Assembly (NCBI GenBank): GCA_050330205.1
Contig: JBHJOA010000021.1
Span: forward strand, 62,001 to 126,000
DNA length: 64,000 bases
Reading direction: 5' to 3'
From: Pelagibius sp050330205
GTDB lineage: Bacteria; Pseudomonadota; Alphaproteobacteria; Kiloniellales; Kiloniellaceae
Positions 9,588-20,283 of this stretch are shown in pieces; position 1 is the stretch's first letter; every line of letters begins with the position of its first letter. Position numbers and translations under genes: made by a program. The notes under the pieces were generated by a model. It did no database searches and had not been told where the DNA came from. It worked only from the letters and a program-made list of their open reading frames with translations.

Positions 9588-9935
9588 ATGCAACGCGACA
9601 AGCTTTTTCTCTTGCGTCCGGATTTTGAAGATCCGGCCTATCCCGGTCAGCGGTTCTATTGCTGGCATTGCGCTCTCATGGAGGGAGTGTTGACCTCCTT
9701 TCCCGAGCTTGCCACGCAGCTCGATGTTGAGCGGATCGCATGGCCCCGGCCGAGGCGTCCTGCGGTCGATCTGGTCGGTGAGGAAAACCAATCCCTGCCC
9801 TTACTGGTATTGGCAGATGGCAGCACATCGCCCCACCTGACCGGCACCTATGAAGGTCGCGCCTTCATCTCCGAGAAAGACAAGATCCTCGCCGTTCTCT
9901 CTGAACGGCACGGCTTTCCTACCCCTCACCAGTAA
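9588..9935 (+). CDS. DUF3088 family protein
   Basis: 115 residues. The sequence begins DKLFLLRPDFEDPAYPGQRF and has a CWHC pair near residue 24, GEENQSLPLLVLADG and a C-terminal HGFPTPHQ. This matches the DUF3088 family, whose members look thioredoxin-like; no reaction is known. The coding region has visibly lower GC than ribD and its neighbours. It is the first of four same-strand genes inserted between ribD and ribE. The preceding 190-bp gap contains a 29-codon open frame at 9472 that may be a gene fragment. Confidence 0.8.
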   Translation: MQRDKLFLLRPDFEDPAYPGQRFYCWHCALMEGVLTSFPELATQLDVERIAWPRPRRPAVDLVGEENQSLPLLVLADGSTSPHLTGTYEGRAFISEKDKILAVLSERHGFPTPHQ

Positions 9936-9951
9936 GGCCGCCTGAAAGCAG

Positions 9952-10410
9952 ATGACCGATATTGACATAGGACCAATCAGGGCTGCGACGGCCGAAGATG
10001 TACAGGCGATCATGGCCTTGCTGGCTCAACTGTCTTCAAGAGCAGACAGTTTTTCGCAGGCGGATTTGCAGGCGATTCTTGCGAACCCGTCGACAACGAT
10101 CTTTGCAGCTCGCGCCGATGGCGCAGTAATCGGTATGACGACCGTGGTCGTCTTTCGTGTTGCGACGGGTATGCGTGCCTTCATTGATGACGTAGTGGTG
10201 ATGGAAACGTACCGGAAGCGCCGTCTAGGCGAGGAGTTGGTGCGCGCCGCCATCAATCACGCTGCGTCTCTCGGGGTTGAAAAGATAGACCTGACCTCTC
10301 GGCCTTCTCGGGAGGCCGCCAATCGCCTGTATCAGCGAATGGGATTTGAACGCCGGCACACCAACGTCTACCGGCTGAGGCTTCCGAACAACGCAGATTC
10401 ACTGGCATAG
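9952..10410 (+). CDS. GNAT-family N-acetyltransferase
   Basis: 152 residues, one GNAT domain. Strand beta-4 FIDDVVVMETYRKRRLGEEL contains the acetyl-CoA pyrophosphate loop (RKRRLGEE), followed by KIDLTSRPSREAANRLYQRMGF, the usual beta-5/alpha-4 ending. The acceptor substrate is unknown. It lies 16 bases after the DUF3088 gene and 14 before the DUF523 gene. Base composition is lower in GC than the surrounding riboflavin genes, which supports acquisition together with its neighbours. Confidence 0.88.
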   Translation: MTDIDIGPIRAATAEDVQAIMALLAQLSSRADSFSQADLQAILANPSTTIFAARADGAVIGMTTVVVFRVATGMRAFIDDVVVMETYRKRRLGEELVRAAINHAASLGVEKIDLTSRPSREAANRLYQRMGFERRHTNVYRLRLPNNADSLA

Positions 10411-10424
10411 TTAGAGACTGGGGC

Positions 10425-10919
10425 ATGTTGGCAAAAATCCTTGTCAGTGCCTGCCTTCTCGGCCGCCCTGTCCGCTACAACGGATCGGCCAAACCCGTTG
10501 CGCATCCCTTCCTGGAGCAATGGCGACGAGAGGGACGGCTTGTCACCATTTGTCCCGAACTGACTGTGGGGTTCAGTGTACCGCGTCCTCCGGCCGAGAT
10601 TTCTCAGGGTCAATCTGGTCATGCGGTTCTCGCAGGAGCCGCGCGTGTGTTCGAGTCGACGGGCGCAGAAGTGACGGCTCAGTATATCGCTGGCGCACAG
10701 GCGGCCTTGGGGATCGCTCTCGAACACGACTGCAGGTTTGCCCTGTTGGTCGATGGAAGCCCGTCATGCGGCAGTGGCTTCATTTATGATGGCAGCTTCG
10801 CCGGCCGAAAGCATGACGGGGTTGGTGTAACAGCCGCCTTGCTCCGTGAACATGGCATAGAGATTTTCGCTGAAACGGAAATCGATGCCCTCCAATCTCG
10901 CTTGTCGCACAACTCTTAG
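10425..10919 (+). CDS. DUF523 family protein
   Basis: 164 residues. The N terminus KILVSACLLGRPVRYNG, then VTICPELTVGFSVPRPPAEI and LLVDGSPSCGSGFIYDGSFAG, are the conserved blocks of DUF523 (YbbK-type) proteins. Conserved cysteines in SACLLG, ICPE and SPSCG could bind metal. The biochemical role is unknown. It is the third gene of the inserted block and shares its lower GC. Confidence 0.88.
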   Translation: MLAKILVSACLLGRPVRYNGSAKPVAHPFLEQWRREGRLVTICPELTVGFSVPRPPAEISQGQSGHAVLAGAARVFESTGAEVTAQYIAGAQAALGIALEHDCRFALLVDGSPSCGSGFIYDGSFAGRKHDGVGVTAALLREHGIEIFAETEIDALQSRLSHNS

Positions 10920-11038
10920 TTTTGCGGCCGCTATGGGCTCAAAGCGGACGTGCTTTCGCATTTTGAGCGACGTTTCTGGTTTGGCAGTCCTGACCGCATT
11001 GCGTCGACAGGGCGGTCCGGCGCTGCCAAGGTGCTCGC

Positions 11039-11977
11039 ATGGCAGATCTTGGCCTGACCGAACTCCGGCTCATGCAGGGCCTGGCCCAGCAGGTGACCGC
11101 ACTGCGGCCGGAACTGCTGAACAGCGACGCGACCGTTGGTGAACTGGCCTGGGTCTGGGCCAAGGGGGTCGACGCGCTCAACCAGTTCTGGCAGCACCGG
11201 TTGTGGTTCGTCGGCGGCAGGCTGGCCGCTTGGGCGTGGGTGCACCTGCCTTACCGGGCCCCGCGCAGCGACGGGACGTTCCTTGAAGTCAAGGCGGCCA
11301 ACGTGATTTGGCAGGTGCATCCGGACCGGCCGGAGCTGCTGACCGAAATCCTGGACTGGTACGACGACGTGGCGGGCGACGTCGACCGGTTGCTGACGGT
11401 GCAGTCCGCTGATGAACAGGCGCAAGCCGCCGTCGCCGCGCACGGCTACGAGTTCGACGCGGACACCGGTTCGGATAACGGGTCCTGGACGCAGTTCAAT
11501 GTACGAGAGCTGACGGACCTGCCGGATCCGGTGCTGCCCAAGGGGTTCCGGTTTCTGGCGGCCGAGGACGTCACGGTGGCGGACGCGGTCAAGGCGCATC
11601 GGGACGCGTGGCATCCGTCCAGTTTCACCGAGGCGGCGTTCGAGCGGGTCCAGCGGACCTGGCCGTATCGGGCCGATCTGCATGCGCTGATCGAGGCACC
11701 GGACGGCACCTTGGCCGCGACCGCGATCATCTGGCTGGACGAGTCGACACAAACCGCTGAATTCGAGCCCGTTGGCACACACCGGGACTTCCGGCGACGG
11801 GGCTTGGGCACCGCGTTGCAGCTCTACGGCATGCACCTGGCCAGGGCGGCCGGCGCGAACCGCGTGCTGGTCGCCTGTCTTGGTGCGCCGGCGCACCCGG
11901 CCGCCCGGAACATGTACTGCGGCGTCGGCTTTCGCGAGTTGACTCGGGACCTGCCGCAGATCAAGGTCGCGAGATAA
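11039..11977 (+). CDS. tandem-GNAT acetyltransferase, actinobacterial in style
   Basis: 312 residues with two GNAT-like halves. The C-terminal half (about 170-312) has a complete acetyl-CoA loop, EFEPVGTHRDFRRRGLGTAL, and then HPAARNMYCGVGFRE. The N-terminal half (about 5-160; AWVHLPYRAPR, VIWQVHPDRPELL, AAVAAHGYEFD) is degenerate. This two-domain layout and wording are typical of Streptomyces/Actinobacteria proteins, suggesting horizontal transfer. The substrate is unknown. It is the last gene of the block separating ribD from ribE. Confidence 0.8.
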   Translation: MADLGLTELRLMQGLAQQVTALRPELLNSDATVGELAWVWAKGVDALNQFWQHRLWFVGGRLAAWAWVHLPYRAPRSDGTFLEVKAANVIWQVHPDRPELLTEILDWYDDVAGDVDRLLTVQSADEQAQAAVAAHGYEFDADTGSDNGSWTQFNVRELTDLPDPVLPKGFRFLAAEDVTVADAVKAHRDAWHPSSFTEAAFERVQRTWPYRADLHALIEAPDGTLAATAIIWLDESTQTAEFEPVGTHRDFRRRGLGTALQLYGMHLARAAGANRVLVACLGAPAHPAARNMYCGVGFRELTRDLPQIKVAR

Positions 11978-12084
11978 TGCCCAATCGAGCCGTTCATCTT
12001 CTGCCCGGCAAGTGACTGCTTCGGGTCGTCTCCTGCCAGGCGGGGTGGGCACAAAGCGTCGGATTTTCACCTCTAGGTTAGCGC

Positions 12085-12693
12085 ATGTTCACCGGCATCA
12101 TCACGGACCTCGGCGCCGTCAGGGCGGTCGAGCCGCCGGGCGGCGCCGCCGTCGATACCCGCTTCGTCTTCGCCACCGGCTACGACACCGCGGCCATCGC
12201 CCGGGGCGCCTCCATCGCCTGTTCCGGGGTCTGTCTGACCCTGGTCGACAGCGGCCCGGGCTGGTTCGCCGCCGACGTCTCCGGCGAAACCCTGGCGCGC
12301 ACCACCCTGGGGGCCTGGGCGGCGGGCACGCCGGTCAACTTCGAGCGGCCGCTGCGGCTGGGCGACGAGCTGGGCGGCCACATGGTCTCCGGCCACGTCG
12401 ACGGTGTCGCTGTGCTGCGCGGACGGGAGGGCGAGGGGGGCTCGCTGCGCCTGACCTTCGAGGCGCCCGGGGAACTGGCGAAGTTTGTTGCCCCCAAGGG
12501 GTCGGTGGCGCTAGACGGTGTCTCGCTGACGGTGAACGAGGTCGAGGGCGCGGTCTTCGGGGTCAACATCATCCCCCATACCGCCGAGGCGACCACGCTC
12601 GGCGGCCTGCGGCCCGGCGACCGGGCGAACCTGGAAATCGACATGCTTGCGCGCTACCTTCAGCGACTGTTGTCCGCGCGCGACCAAGAGTAG
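12085..12693 (+). CDS. ribE: riboflavin synthase, alpha subunit
   Basis: 202 residues. It starts with the invariant MFTGIITDLG and contains two lumazine-binding barrels. The first has the IACSGVCLTLV signature and the second the related VALDGVSLTVNEVEG. The C terminus (IDMLARYLQRLL) is the trimerisation helix. It dismutates two 6,7-dimethyl-8-ribityllumazine molecules to riboflavin. The start is fixed by MFTG. It is followed 7 bases later by ribBX. Confidence 0.96.
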   Translation: MFTGIITDLGAVRAVEPPGGAAVDTRFVFATGYDTAAIARGASIACSGVCLTLVDSGPGWFAADVSGETLARTTLGAWAAGTPVNFERPLRLGDELGGHMVSGHVDGVAVLRGREGEGGSLRLTFEAPGELAKFVAPKGSVALDGVSLTVNEVEGAVFGVNIIPHTAEATTLGGLRPGDRANLEIDMLARYLQRLLSARDQE

Positions 12694-12700
12694 GACCCCC

Positions 12701-13849
12701 ATGGCAAAGTCAGAGGAACCCTGGCGCCTGAGCTTCAGCGAGATGGTCTCGCCGATCGAGGAAGTCATCGACGAGGCCCGCAACGGGCGCATGTTCATCC
12801 TCGTCGACGACGAATCGCGCGAGAACGAGGGCGACCTCGTGATCCCGGCGCAGATGGCGACGCCCGACGCCATCAACTTCATGGCGCGCTACGGCCGCGG
12901 CCTGATCTGCCTGGCGATGACCCGCCAGCGCATCGAGGAGCTCGGCCTGCCGCTGATGGCCAGCAAGAACGAGTCGCGCCACCAGACCGCCTTCACCGTC
13001 TCCATCGAGGCGCGCGAGGGCATCACCACCGGCATCTCGGCGCCCGACCGCGCGCGCACCGTGGCCGTCGCCATCGACCCCACCAAGGGGGCGGAGGACA
13101 TCACCACACCGGGTCACGTCTTCCCGCTGGTGGCTCGCGACGGCGGCGTGCTGGTACGCACCGGCCACACCGAGGCGGCGGTCGACCTGGCGCGCCTCGC
13201 CGGGCTCACGCCGGCCGGCGTGATCTGCGAGATCATGAACGACGACGGCACCATGGCGCGCCGCGACGATCTCATCGCCTTCGCCCAGCGCCACGGCCTC
13301 AAGGTGGCGACCATCGCCGACCTCATCTCCTACCGGCGCCGCAACGACCACTTCGTCGAGCGCCGCCTGGAGAGTCGTTTCACCAGCCGCTACGGCGGCG
13401 ACTTCCGCATGGCGATCTACGTCAACACGCTGAACTACGCCGAGCACGTGGCGCTGTGGAAGGGCAAGATCTCCGCCGACGAGCCGGTGCTGGTGCGCAT
13501 GCACGCCATGAACGTGCTCGACGACGTGCTGGGCGACGGCTCCAGCGGCAAGGCCGGCGACCTGCAGCAGGCCATGCGCATGATCGGCGAGGCCGGGCGC
13601 GGCGTGGTGGTGCTGATCCGCGAGCCCTCCGCCGACGCCCTCTCGGCCTCGCTGCGCCGGCGCCTCGACGGCGAGGCGAAGGCCGGCAGCCAGCTGCGCG
13701 ACTACGGCGTCGGCGCGCAGATCCTGCTCGACCTCGGGGTGCGCGACATGATCCTGCTGTCCAACACCCGCCGCACCATCGTCGGCCTCGAGGGCTACGG
13801 CCTCAAGGTCGTCGGGCAGCGCCCCATCGAGGCCTTCGGCAAGGCATGA
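12701..13849 (+). CDS. ribBX: 3,4-dihydroxy-2-butanone-4-phosphate synthase with a degenerate GTP cyclohydrolase II domain (RibBX type)
   Basis: 382 residues. The N-terminal DHBP synthase domain (about 20-220) is intact, with DDESRENEGDLVIPAQ and VRTGHTEAAVDLARLAGL. The C-terminal RibA-like domain (about 225-382) ends DLGVRDMILLSNTRR and VVGQRP as in RibA. However, the zinc and catalytic block that reads GDVFGSLRCDCG in true cyclohydrolases is DDVLGDGSSGKAGDL here, so the zinc cysteines are missing. Cyclohydrolase activity is therefore unlikely; such RibB-RibX hybrids are known in proteobacteria. It overlaps ribH by ATGA. Confidence 0.92.
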   Translation: MAKSEEPWRLSFSEMVSPIEEVIDEARNGRMFILVDDESRENEGDLVIPAQMATPDAINFMARYGRGLICLAMTRQRIEELGLPLMASKNESRHQTAFTVSIEAREGITTGISAPDRARTVAVAIDPTKGAEDITTPGHVFPLVARDGGVLVRTGHTEAAVDLARLAGLTPAGVICEIMNDDGTMARRDDLIAFAQRHGLKVATIADLISYRRRNDHFVERRLESRFTSRYGGDFRMAIYVNTLNYAEHVALWKGKISADEPVLVRMHAMNVLDDVLGDGSSGKAGDLQQAMRMIGEAGRGVVVLIREPSADALSASLRRRLDGEAKAGSQLRDYGVGAQILLDLGVRDMILLSNTRRTIVGLEGYGLKVVGQRPIEAFGKA

Positions 13850-14322
13850 GCGACAGCGACCACATCACGCCGCACGTCCTGGTCATCGAGGCCCGCTTCT
13901 ACGAGGACATCGCCGACGCGCTCTACCAGGGCGCCGCCGCCGCGCTCGACGCCGGCGGCGTTACCCACGAGCGCGTCTCGGTGCCCGGCGTCTTCGAGAT
14001 CCCGGCCGTCATCCGCATGGCGGTGCGCTCCATGGACTTCTTCGCCGGGCGCCGCCGCTTCGACGGCTACGTCGCGCTCGGCTGCGTGATCCGCGGCGAG
14101 ACCACGCACTACGACTACGTCTGCAGCGAGAGCGCGCGCAAGCTGCAGGATCTCGCCTGCGAGCACACCCTGGCGCTGGGCTACGGCATCATCACCTGCG
14201 AGAATGCCGAGCAGGCCTGGGTGCGCGCCGCCGTGGATCAGAAGAACAAGGGCGGCGACGCCGCCGCGGCCTGCCTAGCGATGGTGGACGTGAAGCGCCG
14301 CTTTCACCTGTTTCCCCGTTGA
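13846..14322 (+). CDS. ribH: 6,7-dimethyl-8-ribityllumazine synthase
   Basis: 158 residues, lumazine synthase family. Motifs are VIEARFYEDIADAL, VSVPGVFEIPAVI and GCVIRGETTHYDYVCSESA, with the catalytic His in ETTHYDYV. It condenses the RibB product with the pyrimidine intermediate to make lumazine for RibE. The ATG at 13846 overlaps the ribBX stop (ATGA), which implies translational coupling. nusB follows after 28 bases. Confidence 0.96.
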   Translation: MSDSDHITPHVLVIEARFYEDIADALYQGAAAALDAGGVTHERVSVPGVFEIPAVIRMAVRSMDFFAGRRRFDGYVALGCVIRGETTHYDYVCSESARKLQDLACEHTLALGYGIITCENAEQAWVRAAVDQKNKGGDAAAACLAMVDVKRRFHLFPR

Positions 14323-14350
14323 CCCGCAAGCGCGCAGAGGAACCGCCGAC

Positions 14351-14896
14351 GTGAGCGACAGTCCGAAGACCGGCGGCCCCAAAAACGTCGACGCCAAGAC
14401 CGGCGGCGCCAGGCCGAGGCGGCCGTCCGGCCTCAGCGCCGCGCGCCTGCTGGCCGTGCAGGCGCTCTACCAGCGCGCGCTCGGCGGCCAGAGCGCCGCC
14501 GAGGTGCTGCGCGAGTTCGCCCAGCACCGCATCGAAGAAGATGTCGACGGCCTCAAGCACGCCAAGGTGAACCGCGAACTGCTGGCCGAACTGGTCGAGG
14601 GCGTGGCCCGCGAGGAGGGCACCCTCGACGACATGCTGGCGGCGGTGCTCGACGAGGACTGGACCGTCGAGCGCCTGGAGATCCTGCTGCGCGCGCTGCT
14701 GCGCGCCGCCACCTTCGAGCTCTCCGAGCGTCTCGAGGTGCCGGCCCGCGTCGTCATCGCCGAGTACGTCGACCTCGCCAACGCCTTCTTCGACGGCCGC
14801 GAGACCGCCTTCGTGAACGGCATGCTCGACCGCCTGGCCCACGTGCTGCGTGCCGAGGAGTTCGGCGGGCCGGCGGACCTCTCCAAGCTGCGCTAG
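14351..14896 (+). CDS. nusB: transcription antitermination factor NusB
   Basis: 181 residues, all-helical NusB domain from about residue 35 (SAARLLAVQALYQRALGG ... LLRAATFEL ... VVIAEYVDLANAFFDGRETA FVNGMLDRL). The first 30 residues are Lys/Gly/Ala-rich and not part of the fold. It binds boxA RNA with NusE in rRNA antitermination. The GTG at 14351 is the nearest start to the ribosome site GAGGAA. The position between ribH and thiL is the usual one in proteobacteria. Confidence 0.94.
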   Translation: MSDSPKTGGPKNVDAKTGGARPRRPSGLSAARLLAVQALYQRALGGQSAAEVLREFAQHRIEEDVDGLKHAKVNRELLAELVEGVAREEGTLDDMLAAVLDEDWTVERLEILLRALLRAATFELSERLEVPARVVIAEYVDLANAFFDGRETAFVNGMLDRLAHVLRAEEFGGPADLSKLR

Positions 14897-14899
14897 CTT

Positions 14900-15901
14900 A
14901 TGGGAGCGTCCAGCGGTACCGGGCGCGCCGGCGAGTTCGAGCTGATCGAGCGCTACTTCGCGCCGCTGGCGGCACGGGCCGAGGGCGCCTTCGGCCTCCA
15001 CAACGACGCCGCGGTGCTGCCGCTGGCCGCCGGCGAGCGGCTGGTGACCACCGTCGACACCATGATCCAGGGCCGCCACTTCCTCGACTGCCCGCCGGAC
15101 CTGGTGGCGCGCAAGCTGCTGCGCATCAACCTCTCCGACCTGGCGGCGATGGGCGCGGTGCCCTTCGGCTACCTGCTCGCCACCGCCTGGCCGCTCGACA
15201 TCGCCGAGTCCTGGATCGCCGCCTTCGCGGCCGGACTGGCCGAGGACCAGGCGATCTACGACGTCGCCCTCTTCGGCGGCGACACCACCGGCACGCCGGG
15301 CCCGATGACCCTCAGCCTCACCGCCTTCGGCAAGGTGTCCGGCGACCGGGTGCTGGACCGCGGCTCGCTCAGGCCGGGCGACGACCTCTACGTGACCGGC
15401 AGACTCGGCGACGCCTACCTCGGCCTGCGCGTCCTGCGCGGCGACCTGGAGGCCCTGCCCGAGCCGGCCCGCGCCGCCCTGGTCGGCCGCTACCGGCTCC
15501 CCGAGCCGCGGCTGGCGGTCGGGCAGGCGCTGCTGGCGCGCGGCCTCGCCCGCTCGGCCATCGACGTCTCCGACGGCCTCGCCGCCGACCTCGGCCACCT
15601 GCTGGCGGCCTCCGGCGTCGGCGCCGAGGTCGAGCTCGCCGCGGTGCCGGTAGGCGCTGCCGCCGAGGCGGCGCTGCAGGTGCTGGCGGCGCCGCGCCAG
15701 GCGGTGCTGGCCGGCGGCGACGACTACGAGCTGCTGTTCGCCGCCGGCCCCGACCAGGCCGCCGCGGTGACGGCGCTGGCCGGCGAGCTCGGCGTCGCCA
15801 TCGCCCGCATCGGCCGCGTGCGCGCCGGCGGCGGGCTTGCGGTGCTGGACGCGGCGGGCCGCGAGGTCACGCTGGACAAGCCCGGCTGGACCCATTTCTG
15901 A
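14900..15901 (+). CDS. thiL: thiamine-monophosphate kinase
   Basis: 333 residues. It begins GEFELIERYFAPLA, with Mg/ATP motifs NDAAVLPLAAGE, TTVDTMIQGRHF, LRINLSDLAAMGAVP and LFGGDTTGTPG, and later AIDVSDGLAADLGHLL and AGGDDYELLFAA. These are the complete ThiL/PurM-type signatures. It phosphorylates thiamine monophosphate to thiamine diphosphate. It starts 3 bases after the nusB stop, so it is the last gene of the rib-nusB-thiL operon. Confidence 0.95.
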   Translation: MGASSGTGRAGEFELIERYFAPLAARAEGAFGLHNDAAVLPLAAGERLVTTVDTMIQGRHFLDCPPDLVARKLLRINLSDLAAMGAVPFGYLLATAWPLDIAESWIAAFAAGLAEDQAIYDVALFGGDTTGTPGPMTLSLTAFGKVSGDRVLDRGSLRPGDDLYVTGRLGDAYLGLRVLRGDLEALPEPARAALVGRYRLPEPRLAVGQALLARGLARSAIDVSDGLAADLGHLLAASGVGAEVELAAVPVGAAAEAALQVLAAPRQAVLAGGDDYELLFAAGPDQAAAVTALAGELGVAIARIGRVRAGGGLAVLDAAGREVTLDKPGWTHF

Positions 15902-15991
15902 GCGTCTTTCCAGGGCGTTAATCCTTAACGGCATCTTTACCCCGAGGCCCTAAGACGGGACCTTGGAATCGCCGTCTCCAGCCGGGACCGG

Positions 15992-16456
15992 GTGCCTTTG
16001 CGCGTCATCATCCTCATCGCCGTCGCCGTGTTCCTGCTGCTCGCGGGCGGCGGTGCCGCGTGGTGGTTCCTGATGGGACCGGGGGCCGAGCGCGCCGACG
16101 AGATGCTCGCCGAGATGAACCGGCCGGAGCCGGTGTTCCTGCCGGTCGACCCGCCGCTGGTGATTGCGCTGATCCAGGAAGGCGCGGTGACCCACCACGT
16201 CACCATGAGCCTCAACCTGCTGCTGACCGACGACGAGGACGCCCCGGCGGTCGCTCGCCGCATGCCGCTGCTGCGCGACGCCTTGCTGACCGAACTGCAC
16301 GGCCTCTTCGCCCTGCGCGTGGTGCGCGACGCCGGCTTCGAGTCCGGGCTGGTGAAGGACCGCCTGATGCAGGTCTGCGACCGCCAACTCGGCGCCGGCG
16401 TGGTCAGCGAGATCCTGATGCGCGAGCTCGAGCGGCGCCAGCCGCCGCAGAGCTGA
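15992..16456 (+). CDS. FliL-like membrane-anchored protein
   Basis: 154 residues with one N-terminal membrane segment (VIILIAVAVFLLLAGGGAAW) and a periplasmic domain. The stretch FLPVDPPLVIALIQEGAVTH followed by MSLNLLLTDD, then RMPLLRDALLTELHGLF, resembles FliL, the flagellar stator-associated protein. No other flagellar gene is nearby, and it differs from typical FliL in detail, so the role is uncertain. The start is GTG at 15992. It stands alone between thiL and the MFS gene; GTTAATCCTTAAC upstream (around 15919) is a possible regulatory palindrome. Confidence 0.65.
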   Translation: MPLRVIILIAVAVFLLLAGGGAAWWFLMGPGAERADEMLAEMNRPEPVFLPVDPPLVIALIQEGAVTHHVTMSLNLLLTDDEDAPAVARRMPLLRDALLTELHGLFALRVVRDAGFESGLVKDRLMQVCDRQLGAGVVSEILMRELERRQPPQS

Positions 16457-16560
16457 AAGCCCCCGCTGCCCGCCCGGCGCATGGCTGCCTTGCGGGCCTG
16501 AACGGGGGCAGGGCCGCAAAGGCGGCTTTCCTCGCCCGCCGGATCGCGTAGATTGCCGCC

Positions 16561-17772
16561 ATGGACAAGGCGATTCCCGAGGCGACTCCCGAGACCTCCG
16601 ACATGCGCAGCGTGGTGATCCTGGCGACCTGCCAGGCGCTGGGCATGAGCTGTCTCGCCCTGTCGATCACCATCACCGCGCTGGTCGGCAGCAGCCTGGC
16701 GCCGACGCCGACCCTGGCCACCCTGCCGCTGGCGCTGCAGTTCGTCGCCACCGCGGCGGTCACCATCCCGGCCTCGCTGCTGATGGGGCGCTACGGGCGG
16801 CGCGCCGGCTTCACCCTCGGCAGCCTGCTCGGCATCGCCGGCGGCGTGATCTCCTGCATCGCCGTGTTCCTCACCGATTTCTGGCTGTTCTGCCTCGGCG
16901 CCGCCTTCGTCGGCGCCTTCGCCACCCACGTCGCGCTCTACCGCTTCGCCGCCGCCGACGTCGCCGGGGCGTCGCACCGCAGCCGCGCCATCTCCTACGT
17001 CATGGTCGGCGGCGTGGTGGCGGCGGTGCTCGGGCCGGAGCTGGCCAAGTGGAGCAAGGACCTCTTCGCGCCGCTGCTGTTCGCCGGCGGCTATGCCGCC
17101 ATCGCCGTGCTGGCTTTCCTGACCCTGGCGCTGGTGCAGTTCGCCGCGCTGCCGAAGCCGCTGTCCCGCAAGGACCGCAGCCGCGGCCGCCCGCTGGGCG
17201 AGATCGTCCGCCAGCCGGCCCTGATCGTCGCCGTGTTCTGCGCCATGGTCGCCTACGGCGCCATGAACCTCATCATGGTGTCGACGCCGCTGGCCATGGT
17301 GGCCTGCGAGCATCCCTTCGAGACGGCGGCCTTCGTCATTCAGTGGCACGTCGTCGGCATGTACGCGCCGTCCTTCGTCACCGGCCACATCATCCACCGC
17401 GTCGGCGCCCTGCCGGTGATCGCCGTCGGCGGCCTGCTGATCCTCGGCTGCGCGGCGATCAACCTCACCGGCGTCGAGGTGCTGCAGTTCTGGTCCGCCC
17501 TGCTGCTGCTGGGCATCGGCTGGAACTTCATGTTCGTCGGCGGCACCACCCTGCTCACCGAGACCTACCGGCCGGAGGAGCAGGCGCGGGTGCAGGCCTT
17601 CAACGAGTTCATGGTGTTCGGCACCACCGCCGCCACCGCCCTGGCCTCCGGCGCCGCCTTCACCACCCTCGGCTGGCAGGCGGTCAATCTCGGCATCGTC
17701 CTTCCGGTCATCGGCGCTACCGCCGCCGCCATCTGGCTGAGCCGCCGCCGGACCCCCGCGACCGCCGCCTGA
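16561..17772 (+). CDS. MFS transporter
   Basis: 403 residues, about 12 predicted hydrophobic segments in two halves. The conserved loop 2-3 motif appears as LLMGRYGRRAGFTLGSLLG (about 73-91). The central charged loop is LSRKDRSRGRPLGEIVR (about 201-217), and a conserved C-terminal-half stretch is LLTETYRPEEQARVQAFNEF. The last is typical of the YwfA/MFS_1 proteobacterial exporters of unknown substrate. It is probably transcribed alone; 160 bases separate it from hppA. Confidence 0.88.
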   Translation: MDKAIPEATPETSDMRSVVILATCQALGMSCLALSITITALVGSSLAPTPTLATLPLALQFVATAAVTIPASLLMGRYGRRAGFTLGSLLGIAGGVISCIAVFLTDFWLFCLGAAFVGAFATHVALYRFAAADVAGASHRSRAISYVMVGGVVAAVLGPELAKWSKDLFAPLLFAGGYAAIAVLAFLTLALVQFAALPKPLSRKDRSRGRPLGEIVRQPALIVAVFCAMVAYGAMNLIMVSTPLAMVACEHPFETAAFVIQWHVVGMYAPSFVTGHIIHRVGALPVIAVGGLLILGCAAINLTGVEVLQFWSALLLLGIGWNFMFVGGTTLLTETYRPEEQARVQAFNEFMVFGTTAATALASGAAFTTLGWQAVNLGIVLPVIGATAAAIWLSRRRTPATAA

Positions 17773-17931
17773 ACGGCCGGCCGGCCCGGTTTTCCGCGGC
17801 TTTCCTAACGGTTGCCATCCCCTGGCGATTCTGGCATTTTCCGCGCGATTTCGGGGCGCTGCGGTTCCGCAGCCGAGTCCTTTCACACGGCCCGTTCGCT
17901 GGCCAGCCTGCTTATCTTGAGGGAATCCCAC

Positions 17932-20037
<2,106 letters not shown>

Positions 20038-20087
20038 TCCGCATACCGCCGTCCTCCTCCGCAATGGGGGAGGGCGACGGCAACGAA

Positions 20088-20127
20088 AAGGGCCCTGGAA
20101 GCTTCGGCTTCCAGGGCCCTTTTTTTG
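20088..20127 (+). terminator. Rho-independent terminator after hppA
   Basis: The stem AGGGCCCTGGAAGC / GCTTCCAGGGCCCT closes a TTCG tetraloop and is followed by seven T. It is one of the strongest terminators in the window and separates hppA from the toxin-antitoxin cluster. Confidence 0.92.
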
Positions 20128-20233
20128 ACCTGTAGCCCGAACAAGGTTGCGCTGACCGGCGCCTTGCAATGCCCGCTATCCAGCCCTGCAGGAACTACCG
20201 ATGCTGAAGAATCGAGTTGAACGGAAAAGGCAA

Positions 20234-20253
20234 ATGTAGTAACGTACCTACAT
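20234..20253. promoter_or_regulatory. operator palindrome of toxin-antitoxin module 1
   Basis: ATGTAG-N8-CTACAT is a perfect 6-bp inverted repeat 31 bases before the antitoxin start, in an AT-rich stretch. Phd/YefM antitoxins repress their own operon by binding such palindromes, so this is a probable operator. Confidence 0.55.
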
Positions 20254-20283
20254 ATATCTCGCTGCCGCATACGAGGTGCTGCG

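Noticed and set aside
11978..12084. FMN riboswitch before ribE
   Set aside because: GCGGGGTGGGCAC recalls part of an RFN element, but the other conserved blocks and the five-stem layout are missing, and the gene before it is foreign.
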